Source: Blepharisma japonicum (taxonomy: Eukaryota; Ciliophora; Heterotrichea; Heterotrichida; Blepharismidae). From it: a DNA stretch of 64,000 nucleotides. A model generated the notes under the pieces. That model saw only the letters and a program-made list of their open reading frames with translations, had not been told where the DNA came from and did no database searches. Where the stretch lies: positions 372,001 to 436,000 of the forward strand of contig CATKHK010000021.1 of assembly GCA_949751835.1 (NCBI GenBank). Direction: 5' to 3'. Position 1 is the stretch's first letter; every line of letters starts with the position of its first letter. This document shows positions 44,801 to 57,775 of this stretch, in pieces. Position numbers and translations under genes: made by a program.

Positions 44801-47800
44801 TATTTGTGCACTTATAGAGGCTCCTGGGGTAAACTTAACTCCTGCTGAAGTGTCTTTGAATAATGTTAAGCTTGCCCATGTGGCTGCAGCAATAAAGCCA
44901 GAGCTCATTGTGGTAGGGACTGTTATAGCAGAGTCTAAATAAATATTAATAATTGTCTCAGAAGTAAGAGCAGAAGAAAAAACCAAAGTAATTTGGCTGG
45001 ATGAAGAAACTTCGCAGGACGTGTAATAGTTTCCAGTTCCTGCATCTACCCAGCAATAATCTTGAATAGAGAAAGAGGCAGCATATAGCCAAGATAAGCC
45101 TGATGGAGTTGCAATTGTTAGGCTTCCACCTTTTGGAAGAGCATAAGGAATTATAAATGTGAATAATAAGTCAGCAATTTGACCAGCTACATTTGGATAT
45201 GCAGTAACTCCCATTCCTGATGTTGTCCCAGCTGGTGTCGCAGTAGTGACTATAACTTGTGTATCTCCTCCTGCATTCACATACTTATCAATATAACCAA
45301 CAGGAGTGATAGAGCTCCCAGATGTGCTTGCAGAGGCATATGAATAAATACTCTTTACCAAGTATAAAATGGCATTAGATGATGGAGGCAATATATGATC
45401 AAGTTGCACTGTCAATGAAGTGCCAGCTGAGATAGCATTAAAGTTTTGTAAAGTAAGAGTGTAAGCACTTGAATTAGGAGAACATAATGGTATATCTTTA
45501 GATAAAGCAGTTAGTGAAAAGCAGGAGCATGAAAGATAAGAGGATGAAGCTTTCCAGCCCCAATCGGTGTAAAATGTTAATATTATAACTCCACCTGCTG
45601 GAACTGCATGAGTTAATGAGAATGTCACAGTTAATGATGTGTCTGAGGAGTCTGGTCCAGCAGCTTTAACGATTGTAGGAGTGAAGCTTGATATATAGAT
45701 TGTACCTAAACTAATGATAGCTGCATTGGCATTTGAATTAGCAGATGAATAATAAGTGCATGCCGCATTTGTGTCATATGCTGCGACCCAAAATGCAAAG
45801 GAACTAGATGTGTCAGGATCAGCGGAAAGTCTGTTTGGTGGAATTAAATTTGTCAATTGCAGAGAAAATCCCTGTGCTATATAACTCCCAGGGGTACCTT
45901 CAGAAATAGACCCCCAGGATGGAGATGAAGTGACTTTTCCAATAATAAAACCTCCTTTACTTGTGTCACTATTTGAAGAAGATATGTATGAAGTTGCTGC
46001 TGATGTGAATGTTGCACCACTGCCAGTATATGATGAAGCTGGAGAATAGCTGCTTATACCAATTGTTGACGATGAAGTTGTAGTCCATCCAGTAGAAAGT
46101 CCTACACCAATAAAATATCCAACAGGTATGCTACCAGAGGAACTACCAGACCCGGTTGTGGCAAGTATTGCAGTTATAGTTCCACTATTCCCTAGTGTCC
46201 AATATGATGGTGTTGCCGAAACAACGGGGGTTTGAGTTGATGATCCAATAATTCCCCATGAGATGGGACTACTCGTAATAGATCAAGTTGAATAAGTACT
46301 GTCAGCTTGGTAAAGAATCATTTTAGTTGAGCTATCCGGAGTAGTATAATAAAATGTTGTTGTAACAACATAAGAAGAGCTATCAGTATTCACATTTGGC
46401 AAATAAGTTGTAACTGTACTGCCAGAAGTAACTGTCCCAAGATTTTTTATAGTTACTATTGAATGGCTAACGCTATTGTAATCTGTATAAGTACTTATTT
46501 TAATATCAGGGGTAATGCTTGCTGATGAATAAAAAGTCCCACTTGCTAGAGTTCCTATCTTTATAGAAGTTCCCATGAACCCGTCATTATCACTATATGA
46601 AGCCGAAGTGCCGCCAATGATAATATCAATTGCAAAGTTATAGCTAGTAGATGCAAAATCAAAATCCATATTAAGAGCTGTAAAAAGGTTTTCAATTGGA
46701 ATTCCTGATCCTTGGGTTGTGCATAATGGAGCTGTATATATTGAAGCAGACCTTTGAGGAAGTACGCTGAATACATTACTACCAATTTCGCTTGGTGACG
46801 TAACTTGTGCCCACATTTCATAAAAAGTAGCTACATTTGATGCTACATAAGGCAAAGATGTGAGAGCTCCAGTGCTCGTTGTTCCATAGCCATAATATGC
46901 CAAGATTAAATAATTGGCATTTGTGAGTTGAGATGTGCCTAATGGAATATTGACGGTAATTCCTGTAGAACTTATTGTAGGAGTTCCTACTAATGCAGTT
47001 GAATAGGATAGAGTAATTCCTCAATTATCTGTTAAAGGATCAATAGCTTGGTAAATAGATGGGGCAGCTCCTCCACCAATTAAAATGCTGTTAAATGAAA
47101 TTGCATTTTGAGCAATAGGAATATTTAAAGAAAGTGTTGTAGAGGCATCTCTGCCCCAAGAAGTCGATGAATTAGGCTTAAGTCTGAAGTAAAGAAATTC
47201 TTGATACCTTCCTCCCATTATAGTTCCTAAATTTAATGAATCTGGTCTTGGATAAGTGGCTGTGTTATACCCATGGAAGAAACAATCAGTCATTCGTGAA
47301 TTTGTGGCGCTTAAGGTTCAAGCTGTACTTATAGACATTGCATCAACTGATTTTGAATTGGAATTTGTTGAAGAAATACTTGAAATTGATGCAAAATTTG
47401 AAGTAAATTGTGTTAAGGTATAAACTTGGAAAGTTCCTGCTACTTGAGTGCTCGTAAATGTTAATGTCACTTGTGCGCTTCCAGTTGCAGAGCATGAAGC
47501 TCCTGAAATATAAGGAGCAACATAACAAAGAGTTGTTGAAGAGGCATCAGTATATCCATCAAGGTCTGCTCACCAATAATTGCTGTTAACACTAACTCCA
47601 CTGAAGTTAATTACAATACTTCCACCACCATTTAAAGCATTCGAAGTTGTAACAGAGGCAACAGTGAAAATAACCATTCCACTAACAACAGCTGATTTTT
47701 GTATTTTACTGACAGGAACCCATGATGATACTGAAATAGTCCCCGCAGTCATATCAACAGGGCCGCTGCTTGCAGTGTATTTTGCGATTAAGCTAGTAGT

Positions 47801-48694
47801 TCCCCATCTCCAAATTTTTAGTGTCCATGAATTTGAAGATGAGGTCTGAACATATGAAGGTAAAATAAATGAGGAAACACTAAATTTGAGTTTCATTGCT
47901 GTTCCATTAAAATATGCGTCTTGATCTAATCCGTAAATATAAACACTATTTCCAGCTGTATCTGCGTTAGTGACTGGATAAGGACTTGATGAGTCTGCAA
48001 TACCACAGTGCATTGATTGTCCATTATATCCGGAGAGAACTGTAGTTCCTACCTCATTTACACTTGCGCAGGTTAGAGAAGATGACGGGATCCAATCAGT
48101 AGCTGGGGCAATCTCAATAATATCATGTTTCCAAAGGCTTTGACTTATAAGAAAGGTAAAAGAGAGAATATCACTGCCTTTGATTGATTTAATCCCATTA
48201 GAAGTGACTATTAAGCCGCCAGCATTTGTAACAGATGATTTCGACTTGGTATAAGCGATGCAGCCGAAAACATAGTTTACATCGATTATTTGTCCAGTCG
48301 AACTTGATCTTGTCACAAGTCCAAAAGGTCCTAACACTGCTGAAGATCCTGAAATTGAAGGAAGCTGCACTTTAGCACTCGTTGTATATGTTACGTCGCC
48401 TACTGTTATTGCTCCAGTAGGATTAAGTGTTCCAGGAGATGTTACAGAAGATCATGAGGCTGGATAGATTACTTGAACTATAGCACTTGAAATAGGAACA
48501 GCAGTAAATGTCCTGAAGTGGAATGTAAACGTGATATATGATTCAGCATTTGCTTGAGAAACTTCAATAGGATTATTACACCACTTTTCTTGAGGCCAAG
48601 TAATTCTGCCAGGATCAAGGCTAGAATCATAAGATCCAAAGGTAATGCACGTTGCTAGTCCAATAAGAGTGCTAAAACTTATAAGACTTTTCAT
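41870..48694 (-). CDS. Giant GPI-anchored-like surface protein, copy 2
   Basis: The frame is continuous once TGA is read as Trp at eight places (low coordinates 42740, 43604, 43919, 46283, 47021, 47318, 47570, 48452), giving 2,274 aa. Every one of these falls on a Trp conserved in copies 1 and 3, so this is an intact gene rather than a pseudogene. Layout is as in copy 1: signal peptide MKSLISFSTLIGLATC, repeated Ser/Thr-rich beta domains, conserved C-terminal third (DIYSFFRRKHREHCDEYW) and hydrophobic end SGILAAILLIFN. The C-terminal half is closer to copy 3, the N-terminal half more distant from both. Likely a cell-surface coat protein. Confidence 0.92.
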
Positions 48695-50052
48695 AGGCAA
48701 ACAATTATTTTGGGCTTAGAGGTCTAGGGAACAAAGAATTAAATGATGGGGAGAATAAGAAACTAGTGCGCTCTGGAAATATGATGATCCAGCCATAGAT
48801 AATCACAATTTAGAGGTCTTAAAACCTGAGTTTTCAAGAACGATACAGTTTTCAACTAGATATTACTTTAAGAAGACCTGGGGAGGCGAATTTTATTAAT
48901 CTTACTACTTAACTTAAAAAATTCAAGGAATAACTTGATTTTATATTAAGAAACTGGGAAATGCCAAAAAATTAATTTTGAAGCTATCTCTTATTCTCAT
49001 AAGCAGAGAAAATCAAAAGTTTAAATTAAAATCACATTTCAAATGAAAAAATTAGTTTTTTCTTCTCTTGGGAACATCTTCCAGAACTGTAGGATGGTTA
49101 ATTTCAGTATGATCTATATTTTTTCGCTCTTAAAAGCTTCGATTACCACTTATTTCCTAAGGTAAATTATATTTTTTTTGATATTTCAAATCAGACTTGG
49201 CTCCAAGATAGCTTTTTATGGCTTTTCTATATCAGAGAAGTTTTCAAAAAAGAGACCTTGAAGCACTTTGCCTTAATTGAAATATTTTGTATTCTAGAAA
49301 CTTTTAGGTTTAGTTTATAAAAGGCGGACATATTTCTATCTACATTTAAGGTAAATGTATAGATGATTTTGGAAAACTGTGTAGGCAGGCGAAATTATGA
49401 TGATCTCTTGCGATCCCTAAGAAAGATAGTTTTCTTTGAATGGATAACTCACAGCCTATTCGAGGAGTTATATATTCAGCTTAAAGATATCAAAATTTTT
49501 ATATGTAATTCCACCAAGGATCTTCCTGCTGTAGGACTACCGTTTGGGTTAACCTTTCCAATTAGATAATTCCGTATAATTATTACTTCTTGAAGAGGCT
49601 ATATATGCTTTGTTTACTCAAGTCTTGAGCTTGGCCTCACTTCTTTATTTCTCAATATAATTTCATATCTAATTTAAGAGATATAAGAACAAATAGAAAT
49701 TTTGTATTAGAGAGGTAATCAATTTGATCACTAAGTTATAAAAATCTCATATTATTTAAATTAAATAAGAGAGAGCTTGGATAAAAGAATAATTATAAAA
49801 ATTAAATCCAATTTTATATTCAGATAAATACTATATATTATTCTTAAATGAAGAAATGGAAGAATTTCATAAGGATTAATCTTCTGATCTGGTATCTTTG
49901 CATAAAACCTTATACCGATTTAATCCCATAAACCACCTCTTCAAAAAATTTCTTATCTAATCTAGAAGTCTTTAATTTTATTTTAATAGAAAAACTGCTA
50001 AAAATATATAGAATAAGCATTTTAAATGTGAAGCAAATTAGATTGGAAAGGC
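48695..50052. repeat. Upstream flank of giant copy 2
   Basis: From 48695 to about 49370 this aligns with the flank of copy 3 (for example GGACATATTTCTATCTA near 49327 and near 57724), but about 230 bp present next to the start codons of copies 1 and 3 is absent. From 49370 to 50020 I see no gene. The last 30 bp are the shared 3' flank of copy 3. No small accessory gene is found here, unlike units 1 and 3. Confidence 0.6.
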
Positions 50053-53000
50053 TTAGTTAAAGATTAAGAGCAGAGCTGCCAATATTCCCAATCCCATAAT
50101 AGCTGAGCTATCAGTTGAACTTGAGCCAGTTGTTTTCACTTGTACAGTCTTCAAAGAAGGAACTGCTGTAGATACATCAATGCACATCGACCACATTGGA
50201 TAACTGTTGCATGCTGTAAAATAGCAGTTATAAGTAGTTCCAGCTTTTAATTTTGATACAGTCAATGTCACATTCTTGCTTGCAGTTGCCACATTTACAC
50301 AGGCAGAAGGTACAACAGAAGACGTAGAATCCAGTCCATCTACAACTTGTCAAGCATATGTCGTCCCTCCTGAAGCTGTTGTGCAAGATGTACAGATTTT
50401 TCCTACTTGATTTGATGCTGCTGTAAAAATTGCAGTTGTATCAGTTTTAGAAGTTAACACTGGATCAGTAGACCAAGTTGGTGTAGTACCTGTTGAAACA
50501 GCAGTGGTAGCTCCATAAGTAGGAGCCCCAACCTGCGCTGTTAGCTCAGTAGTAGCAGTTGTAGTATCAAGATTTGTTATGATAGATGCTGGAGTGTAAC
50601 TTGGCTTATTTCTATCAAAAATAACGTTATAGGAGAACGTAGTCTTGGAAGTTGCAGCATCAGCTAGCAATCTAGAATTGGTCACAGCTTGCTCAGTAAG
50701 CCATGCAGGGTTAACACCCATGTTCTTTGCAAGAGTCTTTCTAATATTATCACCAGAAGATTTATCAATTGTACCTGAAAATGAGACTGATGTGGACTGA
50801 ATTTGTGGGAGATCGCTGGTTGTGATGTTTATGGTCACTGGAGTATAAGTTGAAGTATTATTAATCAGTTTGTTGTCGGCAAACGCTGTTATTATATAAG
50901 TAGTTCCACCCATAAGCCAGTCAAAGGTTATATCTGTTCCTCCAGAACTCACAACTTGAGATGATGCCCAGTATTCATCACAATGCTCTCCATGCTTCCT
51001 TCTAAAGAATGAATAAATGTCACTGTCACCTTTAGAAGTGTTTGGATCAGTTTCTGTTGCTGCATAATCTGCTGCAAGCTGATCTGAAAGAGAAAGTACT
51101 GACTTGCTTGGATTTACCAAGTCAGAAATCGCACCCACCAGTGTTGCAAATGATGGAATTTCATGACCTTGGCAGCCAATCCCCCAATAAAGGACTGCGC
51201 TTGCAGATGTTGTTGCAGTTAGAGTGATAGAAGATCCAGTTGTTGATTTTTTAGACAAGCTGACAGTTGCTGCAGTTGGATTAAATGTAGTTGTTGTGAC
51301 GCTTAGAGTTTGAGTAGCTATAGCTGGATAAATAGCTTTATCTGTTCCTGAAAGAGCAAATGAAAGTTTTGGAGATGCTGTAGATGAAGTATATCCACCG
51401 CCTATCGTAATTTGGAAGTAAAGAGTACTAATATCAGGTCCAAATTTAAGGGATGTTGGGGAAACAGATGCAATTGAAGAAACAGAGTCAAGTGAAAGAG
51501 AAATTGTCATATCACTGGCTGGGGCATTAGAAAGGGTAATAGGAATAGGAAGACTTTTATAGCCTGGATATAGAGATGGCATCTTACCAACAGTAATTGT
51601 TGGTGAAGTTGAATAGGCACTGTTAACTTCTACTAGCATGCTAGCTGGAGCACTATATCTGCTGGTTGAAACTCCTTCTTGCATGGTTTCAGCTATTTTC
51701 CAGTCAATGTAATAAATACCATTAACAGTTGAAGAGGATGCAGAAACTCTAAAAGTCAGCGATGGGCACATTTGGAAGATAATCCATTTGTAGTACGCTG
51801 ATGTATATTTAAGGTTTCCAGAGTCTGGGTAGTTGGGATTAGATGATGGAGTCAATGTGACCTTCTTAGACATCATAGGCCATTTATCAGAATAAGAAAT
51901 TGTGATATCCCCACTTTGCTCTCCTGGTAAAAGAATAATGCGACTAGAAGAGCTTGAGGAGCCGGTTGAGCCACTACTGCTTCCTGATTGATTTGCGCCT
52001 ACAGTATATCCTAAGTATCCTGAGTGAAGAACTCCATAGCTTCTCCCCACAACTGATTTTGAGCTTGTATCAGTAATGATTACTTCAAATTTATTGCTCC
52101 AGCTTGAAAATGAGCCAAATTCAGCTGTATCTTGGACATCCCACCCAGTTGATGTTTCTCGAGTTTTCAAAGCAGACTGAGGGTTGGATAAGGTTGAAAA
52201 TGAAATCCGAATCCTGCTGGTATTTGCTTTAAATGTTACAGAACTGGTGCTTGATGGAACAGCTAAAGCAATGGCTTGCCCGCTGACAGTGCAAGATGTG
52301 GCTGAGTTCCAAGTTTTCGGACTTGTAGCGTCAACTCCCGATGCATTTGACTCATCATAGTATGAAGTTGAGCAAGCAGTTGTTGAACCAAGAGAAAGCT
52401 GAAGATTGAATTGTCTAGGGAAAGATATCGAAAAGACGTTTGTTGTGACAACTGTTAAGTCTGAACCTAAATAGAAATCGAAATCATATGAACTTGAGGC
52501 TGAAAGGTCTGTCTTAGAAGATACAACTCTCTTTAAGGTCGCAAGACTTCCTGGTGATGATGTAACTACCGATCCAGACTCAGGCGCATAGGCTTTAAGT
52601 ACGTTAGATTTATCATAGTGGAATGCTCTGAATTTTCCACTTCCAGACGATGATATATAAGGGTTTCTGATTTTCGAAACAGTTAAGTCAATTGCAGTTG
52701 ATACACCTAATGTTTTTGAAGCCCCAGTTATATAAAGTTGCCAATGGTCGACAGTGCAAGCTATTGTACCAAGTGCGGTAGAAGTGCAAGGAATATACCA
52801 AGTATTAGGTGTTGTCTGATAAGTAACTGAAGCGTCACCAAGATATGGATCAAAATTCCTAGGGAATCTGATCACAAAGTAGTCTCCTGATGCAACTGCA
52901 GCGGCAGATGTGAAAGAGAATGAATAAGTAGCAATTTCTCCTTGGTTTTGGGAGTCTGTGATAGTGGGAGAACTTAGAGTTATTTGTGAACTTATAGAGG

Positions 53001-56000
53001 TTCCTGGGGTGAATGTAATTCCTGCTGAAGGGTCTGCAAATAGTGTTACGCCTGCCCATGATGCTGTAGCGACAAAGCCAGTGCTCATTGTGCTAGGGAC
53101 TTTTATAGCAGCATCTAAATAAACATTAATAGTTGCTCCAGAAGCAAGAGCAGTAAGGAAAGTTAAAGTAATTACACTGGATGAAGTAATTTCGCATTTA
53201 TCGTAGTAATTTCCAGAGCCTGCATCTACCCAGCAATAGTCTTGAATAGAAGTAGGGGAGGCAGGGTAATTCCAAGTTGAGCCTGATGGGGTTGAAATTG
53301 CCAAGCCTCCACCTTTTGGAATAGCATACGGAAGTTTGAATGTGAGCAATAAATCAGCGATCTGGTCAGCTACATTCGGATAAGCAGTGACTCCTAGCCC
53401 TGTTGTTTTTCCAGTTTCTGATGCAGTAGTGACTGTAACTTGATTGTCACCTGCTGAACTTGTAAATTTATCAATATAGCCAGTGCTTGCTGATGCATAT
53501 GAATAGATGCTTGTTACTAAGGAAGGGGTTCCTGCAGATGATGGAGGTAATATATGATCGAGCTGCACTGTTAGAGGAGTGTTAGCAGATACTGCATTGA
53601 AGTTCTGTAAAGTAATTTTATAAGTGCTTGAATCAATTGCGCATATTGGATCTTTAGATGAAGCAGTCAGAGAAGAGCAGGAGCATACAAGATATTTGGA
53701 TGAAGCACTCCAACCCCAAGTGCTATTCAAAATTATTACAATTGTCCCACCAGCTGGAACTGCATGAGCTAATGTGAATGTCACTGTTATTGATGTATCT
53801 GAAGAGTCTAGCCCAGCAGCTTTTATATTAGTTGGAGTGTAGCTTGATACTGTAATTTTTCCTAGAGCAATGCTAGCTGCATTGGCATTAGAATTTGTAT
53901 CTGAAGAATAAGCGCAATCTGCATTCAATGAGGTTTTTGCGACCCAAAAATTAAACTTACTTGATATATCTGGGTCAGCACCAAGCCTATTTGGTGGGGT
54001 CAAGTTTGACACTTGGAGAGTAAATGCAGCCCCAACATAATTGCTAGTGCCTCCTGTTTCAGTGACTAATCCCCAGTTTGAAGCAACTTTTCCAATAATA
54101 AAGCCACCCTTGCTGGTGTCACTACTTGAACTTGCTATATATGAGGTTGTAGCTGTCGTAAAAGATGGTGAGCTATTTGAGTACGTTGATGCTAAATTAG
54201 ATGTAGTTACACCTATTGTTGATGACGAAGGAGCATTCCAACCAGTAGAAAGCCCAACTCCAATAAGAAAATTCTCAGATATAGGATTTGTAGTAGTAGT
54301 ACTTCCACTTGTTGCAAGAATTGCTGTTATCGCTCCACTGCTTCCTATAGTCCAACTCGAAGTTCCTGAAACTGTTGGAGTTTGAACTGTGGGGCTAGAT
54401 CCAGTACTTCCCCATTTCACAGGATTAGCTCCTATAGACCAAGTTGAATAAGTAGCATCAGCTTGGTAAAGGACCATTTTAGTCAAGCTATCTGTAGAAG
54501 ATGTATAGTAAAATGTTGTGGTAACAGTATAAGAAGCACTCTCAGTATTTAAATTTGGTAAATAAGTTGTAACTGAATTGCCAGAAGTAACTGTACCAAG
54601 ATTTTTTATAGTCACTATAGAATGATTGACTTTTTTGCTATCATCATAAGTACTTATTGCGATATTAGGTGTAGTAGTTGCTGATGAATAAAAAGTTCCA
54701 CTTGCTAAAGTTCCTTTCATTATATAAGTTCCCATAAATCCAGTGCTATCACTATATGAAGCTGAATTGCCAGCAATGTCAATATCAATTGCAAAGCTAT
54801 AGCTACTAGATGCAAAATTAAAATCCATGTTAAGAGCTGTAAAAAGGTTTACAATTGGAATTCCTGATCCAGGGGTTTTGCATAATGGAGCACTATATAT
54901 AGAAGAAGAAGTTTGAGGGAGTACGCTGAATACGTTACTACCAATTTCGCTTGGAGATGTAACTTGCGCCCACATTTCATAAAACGTAGCTACATTTGAT
55001 GCTACATAAGGCAAAGATGTGAGTGCTCCAGTACTCGTTGCTCCAGAGCCATAATATCCTATGATTAAGTAATTGGTATTTGTAAGTGTAGTTGTGGCTG
55101 ATGGAATAGTAACAGTAATTCTTGTAGAGCTTATTGCAGGGGTTCCTAAGAATTTAGCTGAATTAGTAGTCACATCTGTTCCCGCTGCAGTTGTTAAAGG
55201 GTCAATAACTTGATAGACAGCTGGAGCAGCTCCTCCACCTATAAAAATGCTTTTAAATGAAATTGTATCTGTAGCAATAGGAATATTCAAATAAAGTGTT
55301 GTAGCAGCACTAGTACCCCACGAAGTCGTTGCTTTTGGTTTAAGTCTAAAGTAAAGATATTCTAGATATTTTCCTCCCATAATGTTGCCTACAGCTAATT
55401 TAGCGCTTTCTGGATAAGTGTTTGTGTTATACCCATGGAAGAAGCAATCAGTCATTTGTGTATTTGTAGTGCTTAAGGTCCAAGAGGCTGAGCTTGCAGA
55501 AATTGCATCAACTGATTTTGAATTAGAATTTGTTGAAGAAATGCTTGAAATTGATGCGGGACTTGAGGTAAATGCTGTTAGCGTATAAACTTGGAAAGTT
55601 CCAGCTGCTTGAGTACTGGTAAATGTTAATGTTACTTTAGCACTATCAGTTGCAGAACATGAAGCTCCAGAGATATAAGGAGTAACATAGCAAAGAGTTG
55701 TTGAAGAGGCGCCTGTATGTTTTGAATCTAGATCTGTCCACCAATAATTGGTGTTGACAGTGACTCCACTGTAGGTAATTACAATACTTCCACCACCTGT
55801 CAAAGCATTAGTAGTTGTAAAAGAGGCAACAGTAAAAATGGTCATTCCACTAACAACATCTGTTCTTGATATTTTACTATTAGGAACCCATGATGATACT
55901 GAAATAGTCCCTGCGGTCATATCAACAGGGCCTGTGTTTGCGGTGTATTTTGCAATTAAGCTAGTAGTTCCCCATCTCCAAATTTTCACTGCCCATGAAT

Positions 56001-56865
56001 TAGAGGATGAGGTCTGAACATATGGAGGTAAAGTAAATGAAGAAACACTAAATTTGAGTTTCATTGCTGTACCATTAAAATATGCATCTTGACTTAACCC
56101 ATAGATATAAACGCTATTAGATTTGCCATCTAGGTTGACAACTGGATAAGGGCTTGTCGAGTCTGCAATACCACAGTGCATTGATTGTCCATTATATCCG
56201 GAAAGAACTGTAGTTCCGGTTTCATTTACACTTGTACAGGTTGGAGAAGATGATGGGACCCAATCAGTAGCTGGGACAATCTCAATTATGTCATGCTTTC
56301 AGAGGCTTTGACTTATAGAGAAGGCAAAAGAGAGAGTATCACTACCTTTAATTGTTTTAATCCCAGTAGAAGTGACTGTTAAGCCACCAGCATTAGTAAC
56401 AGATGATTCCGACTTGGTATAAGCGATGCATCCGAAAACGTAGTTTGCATCGATTATTTGCCCAGTCGAACTTGATCTTGTCACAAGTCCAAAAGGTCCT
56501 AACACTGCTGAAGATCCTGAAATCGATGGAAGTGTCAGACTTGTGCTTCCAGTTGTATATGTTAAATCGCCTACTGTGATTGCTCCAGTAGGACTAAGTG
56601 TTCCAGGGGATGTTGGTGTAGACCATGAGCCTGGATAAATTACTTGAACTATAGCAGTTGAAAGAGGAATAGCTGTAGAAGTTCTGAAGTGGAATGTAAG
56701 CGTAACAGTAGACTCAGCATTAGCTTGAGAAACTTCAATAGGATTATTACACCACTTTTCTTGAGGCCAAGTAATTCTGCCAGGATCAAGGCTAGAATCA
56801 TAAGATCCAAAGGTTATGCACGTTGCCAGTCCGATAAGAGCTATAAAGCTTATAAGACTTTTCAT
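50053..56865 (-). CDS. Giant GPI-anchored-like surface protein, copy 3
   Basis: Continuous 2,270-aa frame with TGA-encoded Trp at 50350 and 56299. Signal peptide MKSLISFIALIGLATC is followed by the shared SYDSSLDPGRITWPQEKWCN. Domain order, cysteine pattern and the hydrophobic end GLGILAALLLIFN match copies 1 and 2. In the N-terminal quarter it is closest to copy 1 (ISRTDVVSGMTIFTVAS, TNYWWTDLDSKHTGASS), whereas in the C-terminal third it is closest to copy 2 (SKKSTTGSSIT, DPNTSKGDSDIYSFFRRKH), which suggests past recombination between copies. Likely a surface-coat protein exposed on the cell or in the pellicle; function unproven. Confidence 0.93.
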
Positions 56866-57775
56866 AGGTGAACAATTATTTTGCTAACGCCATTTATAAA
56901 TTGCTAAAATCTAATACGGAAAAAATTTTTACGATTTTTGTTTATGCGCCTAAGGGACCTTTGCCATTTAACACACTAAAAATAGCTTTTCCTGAGGAGA
57001 ATTATAATAATAAAAATGACGTGACCAAAACTCTTCAGCTGCGCCCCTGGGGAGAGTTTTTTGAAATCTTAGTATATGGAGAACTTATTTTCTTTCAAAA
57101 ATACTTTTATTTGTGGGCATAGTGACCTGAAGAACAAAGAATTAGATGATGAAAGCAGCAAAAAAGTGATGCTCTCTTGATATATGAGGATCCAGCCAGA
57201 GATAATCAAGATTTAGAGGCTTCACAGTCTGAGGACTTCAAGAAGGATGAATTTTTCAAATAGATATTGCTTTAGAGAAGACCTGAAGAGGCAAATTTTA
57301 TAAGCTTACAGCATTCATAAGAAAATTCAGGCAATTATAACCCTCATTCAATGAAGAAATCAAGAAGATTAACCTGAAATTAATTTTAAAGCTAACCATT
57401 AGTCTCAAAAGTAGAGCGAATTTAAACTTTGAAGAAAATCAAGTATCAAAAGTGAAAATTAATTTATTTTCCCTTTGGGATCTTCTTCCAGAAGAGCAGG
57501 ATAATGAAATCCTGCATGATCTACACTTCTTTATGCTTGTGAGCTTCGATTCTCTCTTACTTCCTAAATAATTTAATTTCTAAAACTTTAGTCAGAGTTG
57601 GCTTCTAAACAGCTTTTATTGTTTCTTCTATGTCAGGGGAGTTTTTAAAAATAGTCCTTGAGTTTGTTTGCCCTAGATTTAATTTTTTTATTCTGACACT
57701 TCATAAGTTGGGTTTATAAATGGTGGACATATTTCTATCTATATTTAAGGGAAATGCATAGATAATAAATATGTC
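56866..57775. repeat. Upstream flank of giant copy 3
   Basis: The first 350 bp match the flank of copy 1 and the next 550 bp match the flank of copy 2. On the plus strand an 84-codon frame without an ATG (56868-57122, containing KGPLPFNTLKIAF) is open here but interrupted in copy 1. The conserved block may be promoter DNA, a remnant of an older gene, or both. Confidence 0.6.

Noticed and set aside
41870-48694. Giant copy 2 as a pseudogene with many stops
   Set aside because: All eight apparent stops are TGA at positions of conserved Trp; no TAA or TAG interrupts the frame.
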